Below are positions 7,471 through 8,352 of a stretch of DNA of 8,352 nt, piece by piece. This stretch comes from Acidobacteriaceae bacterium (GTDB taxonomy: Bacteria; Acidobacteriota; Terriglobia; Terriglobales; Acidobacteriaceae): NCBI GenBank assembly GCA_030040395.1, contig JASHTU010000423.1, positions 1 to 8,352 of the forward strand, in the 5' to 3' direction. How positions within the stretch are numbered: position 1 is the first letter of the stretch; every line of letters begins with the position of its first letter. The notes under the pieces were generated by a model. That model ran no database searches. It was not told the origin of the DNA and was given only the letters and a program-made list of their open reading frames with translations. The translations under genes were made by a program, and so were the position numbers.

Positions 7471-7755
7471 ATGACAACTGCAAAGGACGTGATTCTATTC
7501 CTGCTCGATAATTGTGAGCGGCTGACTATCGAGAATGAGAAATTGAAGACTTGCCTACTGACTCATCCTGCGGCGGAGGCACCGGAATTTTCTCTGGACG
7601 ATCTAATTGCATCCACGCAGCTAGTAGAGGGAACTGAGAAGGGGATTCGCGGACCTTTCGACGCAATTCGTCGGCGGATTCTTGAGCATGGCGATTCAGA
7701 TATGACGGTGAAAGAACTGTCAAAGGCCTTTCCCAGAGCAACTCGTATTCAGTAG
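7471..7755 (+). CDS. hypothetical 94-residue protein with short leucine-zipper-like N-terminus
   Basis: This is a small soluble protein of unknown function lying between the two paralogous membrane-protein genes, 57 nt after gene A. Residues 8-30 (ILFLLDNCERLTIENEKLKT and on) form an amphipathic helix with Leu11, Leu18 and Leu25 at heptad spacing, so a short coiled coil is likely. A Pro/Ala hinge follows at 32-38. The C-terminal part (about 55-94: IRGPFDAIRRRILEHGDSDM, then TVKELSKAFPRATRIQ) resembles a small helix-turn-helix-like segment, though I cannot assign it. The ribosome binding site is weak: a GGAT lies 6 nt before the ATG. Codon use is less GC-biased than in the genes at 444-6605. 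A terminator-like hairpin follows 59 nt after its stop. Confidence 0.55.
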   Translation: MTTAKDVILFLLDNCERLTIENEKLKTCLLTHPAAEAPEFSLDDLIASTQLVEGTEKGIRGPFDAIRRRILEHGDSDMTVKELSKAFPRATRIQ

Positions 7756-7814
7756 CTTGTTGCATGACACACCCATCCTGTGCGAAGATTCGCGTGTGGA
7801 TGAGCGAACGGAGG

Positions 7815-7844
7815 CGCGGCCCTGCCAGGCCGCGTTTCTATTTT
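7815..7844 (+). terminator. rho-independent-terminator-like hairpin
   Basis: CGCGGCC (7815-7821) and GGCCGCG (7828-7834) form a perfect 7-bp GC stem with a 6-nt loop, followed directly by TTTCTATTTT. By position it would end transcription of the 7471-7755 gene. The T-rich tract is however part of the 20-mer shared with the leader of protein A (7022-7041), so it may also belong to the duplicated leader of the next gene. Confidence 0.55.
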
Positions 7845-7903
7845 GCTCCAAATCTTGCTCTAAAGGCCAGCCCCACCCACATATATACTTCTCGGCATGG
7901 AAT
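7835..7903 (+). repeat. leader repeat, copy B
   Basis: This is the second copy of the leader found at 7022-7087: an identical 20-mer at 7835-7854 and a 20-of-21 match at 7883-7903, which includes the start codon. The intervening segment is GC-rich and diverged. Confidence 0.75.
7884..7889 (+). promoter_or_regulatory. candidate -10 element (TATACT), leaderless start for protein B
   Basis: TATACT lies exactly 7 nt before the ATG at 7897, with no Shine-Dalgarno between them, the same layout as at 7068-7083. Conservation of both sequence and spacing between two otherwise diverged leaders supports function. A matching -35 is not seen. Confidence 0.35.
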
Positions 7904-8055
7904 TCTGGAAAATCTTTGCCGTGGTTTTCGGCGCGGCCCTGATCTTCGTGCTGGCGCTGATCCAGGCGCTCTTGCTGGGAATTGCGAACACGCTGGCAAC
8001 GATGCGCGACTCGTTAGAGGGGATACGCCAGACGCTTGAGCAGTGGGAAATGTGA
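7897..8055 (+). CDS. small single-pass membrane protein B (52 aa), paralogue of protein A
   Basis: This is a 52-residue protein that begins MEFWKIFAVVFGAALIFVLA, so a transmembrane helix spans about 5-29. It continues as an amphipathic helix (about 30-50, ANTLATMRDSLEGIRQTLEQ) and stops at TGA 8053-8055. The N-terminus is paralogous to the protein at 7081-7413 and the DNA around the start codon is nearly identical, which supports real coding and this start. It lacks the long charged tail of protein A and replaces it with the short helix. Third codon positions are GC-rich, unlike those of protein A, so the two copies differ in base composition. No Shine-Dalgarno is visible. The family is not recognised. 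Its size and layout resemble small membrane regulators or holin-like peptides, but no function can be assigned. Confidence 0.6.
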   Translation: MEFWKIFAVVFGAALIFVLALIQALLLGIANTLATMRDSLEGIRQTLEQWEM

Positions 8056-8236
8056 GACGAGAGGCGACATAGGCGATCTGAGCCAGAATGGATTGATCGA
8101 GAACCGTAAAGCTCTTTTCCCCGCCCGGACCCAGCAACGCATTCTTAGGACGCTACCAGTTGCACGCTCCGGCTCAATCTGCGGGAGTAGAGTGGAAGGG
8201 AATGCAATCCCATCCTGAATCATCGGGGAAGCGAAG

Positions 8237-8352
8237 ATGAGCTCTGTGAAAATGAACCGCCGCACCGCGCTCAAGACCGGACTGGCCGCAACCGCGCTTT
8301 CTCCGTTGACCGGCGTCTTTGAGGGCCAGCAATCCCCCGCTGCGCGCAAGAA
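8237..8352 (+). CDS. Tat-exported protein, N-terminal fragment (runs off the window)
   Basis: An open frame starts at ATG 8237 behind a GGGGAAG ribosome binding site (8225-8231) and continues without a stop to the last base. Its 38 visible residues are a twin-arginine signal: polar n-region with NRRTALKTG (residues 7-15), moderately hydrophobic GLAATALSPLTGV, and then a polar stretch with QQSPAARK. The protein would therefore be folded, often with a cofactor, before export by TatABC. Nothing of the mature domain is visible, so no enzyme family can be named. ATG 8252 is a possible later start, still before the twin arginines. The 181 bp upstream (8056-8236) should hold its promoter, but I see no well-spaced -35/-10 there. 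Confidence 0.8.
   Translation, partial: MSSVKMNRRTALKTGLAATALSPLTGVFEGQQSPAARK

Noticed and set aside
8188..8215. Promoter or hairpin (GGGA-ATGCAA-TCCC) ahead of the Tat-exported protein
   Set aside because: The stem is only 4 bp. TTGCAC at 8160-8165 lies 22 bp from the only TAGAGT, too far for a sigma70 promoter.

Overview
The window looks like a chromosomal segment of an Acidobacteriota (Acidobacteriia-like) bacterium. The reasons are a GC-rich sequence with GC-rich third codon positions in the main genes, a GWxTD-domain exported protein, a carboxypeptidase-regulatory-domain outer-membrane-type protein, an export system of MacA/ABC type, and palindromic REP-like intergenic units. The phylum call is an inference from gene content; no rRNA or tRNA gene is present to confirm it.

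Layout. Positions 1-443 hold no gene. They contain a strongly palindromic element at about 40-394, with 32-bp terminal inverted repeats, two internal REP-like hairpin units in opposite orientation and further nested inverted repeats. Positions 444-2695 (minus strand) are a two-gene operon: a MacA/HlyD-type periplasmic adaptor followed by a MacB/LolD-type ABC ATPase. No permease follows before the window edge. Positions 2696-3037 are a divergent intergenic region with a good sigma70-like promoter for the rightward genes. Positions 3038-6605 (plus strand) are a GWxTD-domain secreted protein and then a secreted protein with an N-terminal carboxypeptidase-regulatory-like fold and an outer-membrane-type C-terminus; they are probably co-transcribed.

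Positions 6606-8055 are different in character: less GC-rich, with small genes. They hold a probable gene remnant ending in a palindrome, two small single-pass membrane proteins (7081-7413 and 7897-8055), and between them a 94-residue unknown protein. The two membrane proteins are paralogous at their N-termini. They also share their upstream DNA: a hairpin, an identical 20-nt block, and an identical TATACT-7 nt-ATG arrangement that suggests leaderless transcripts. The 52-residue copy is too short for usual ORF calling. At the right edge (8237-8352) a Tat-exported protein begins and runs off the window.

The most unusual signals are the duplicated leader-plus-membrane-protein module at 7007-8055 and the nested palindromic element at 40-394.
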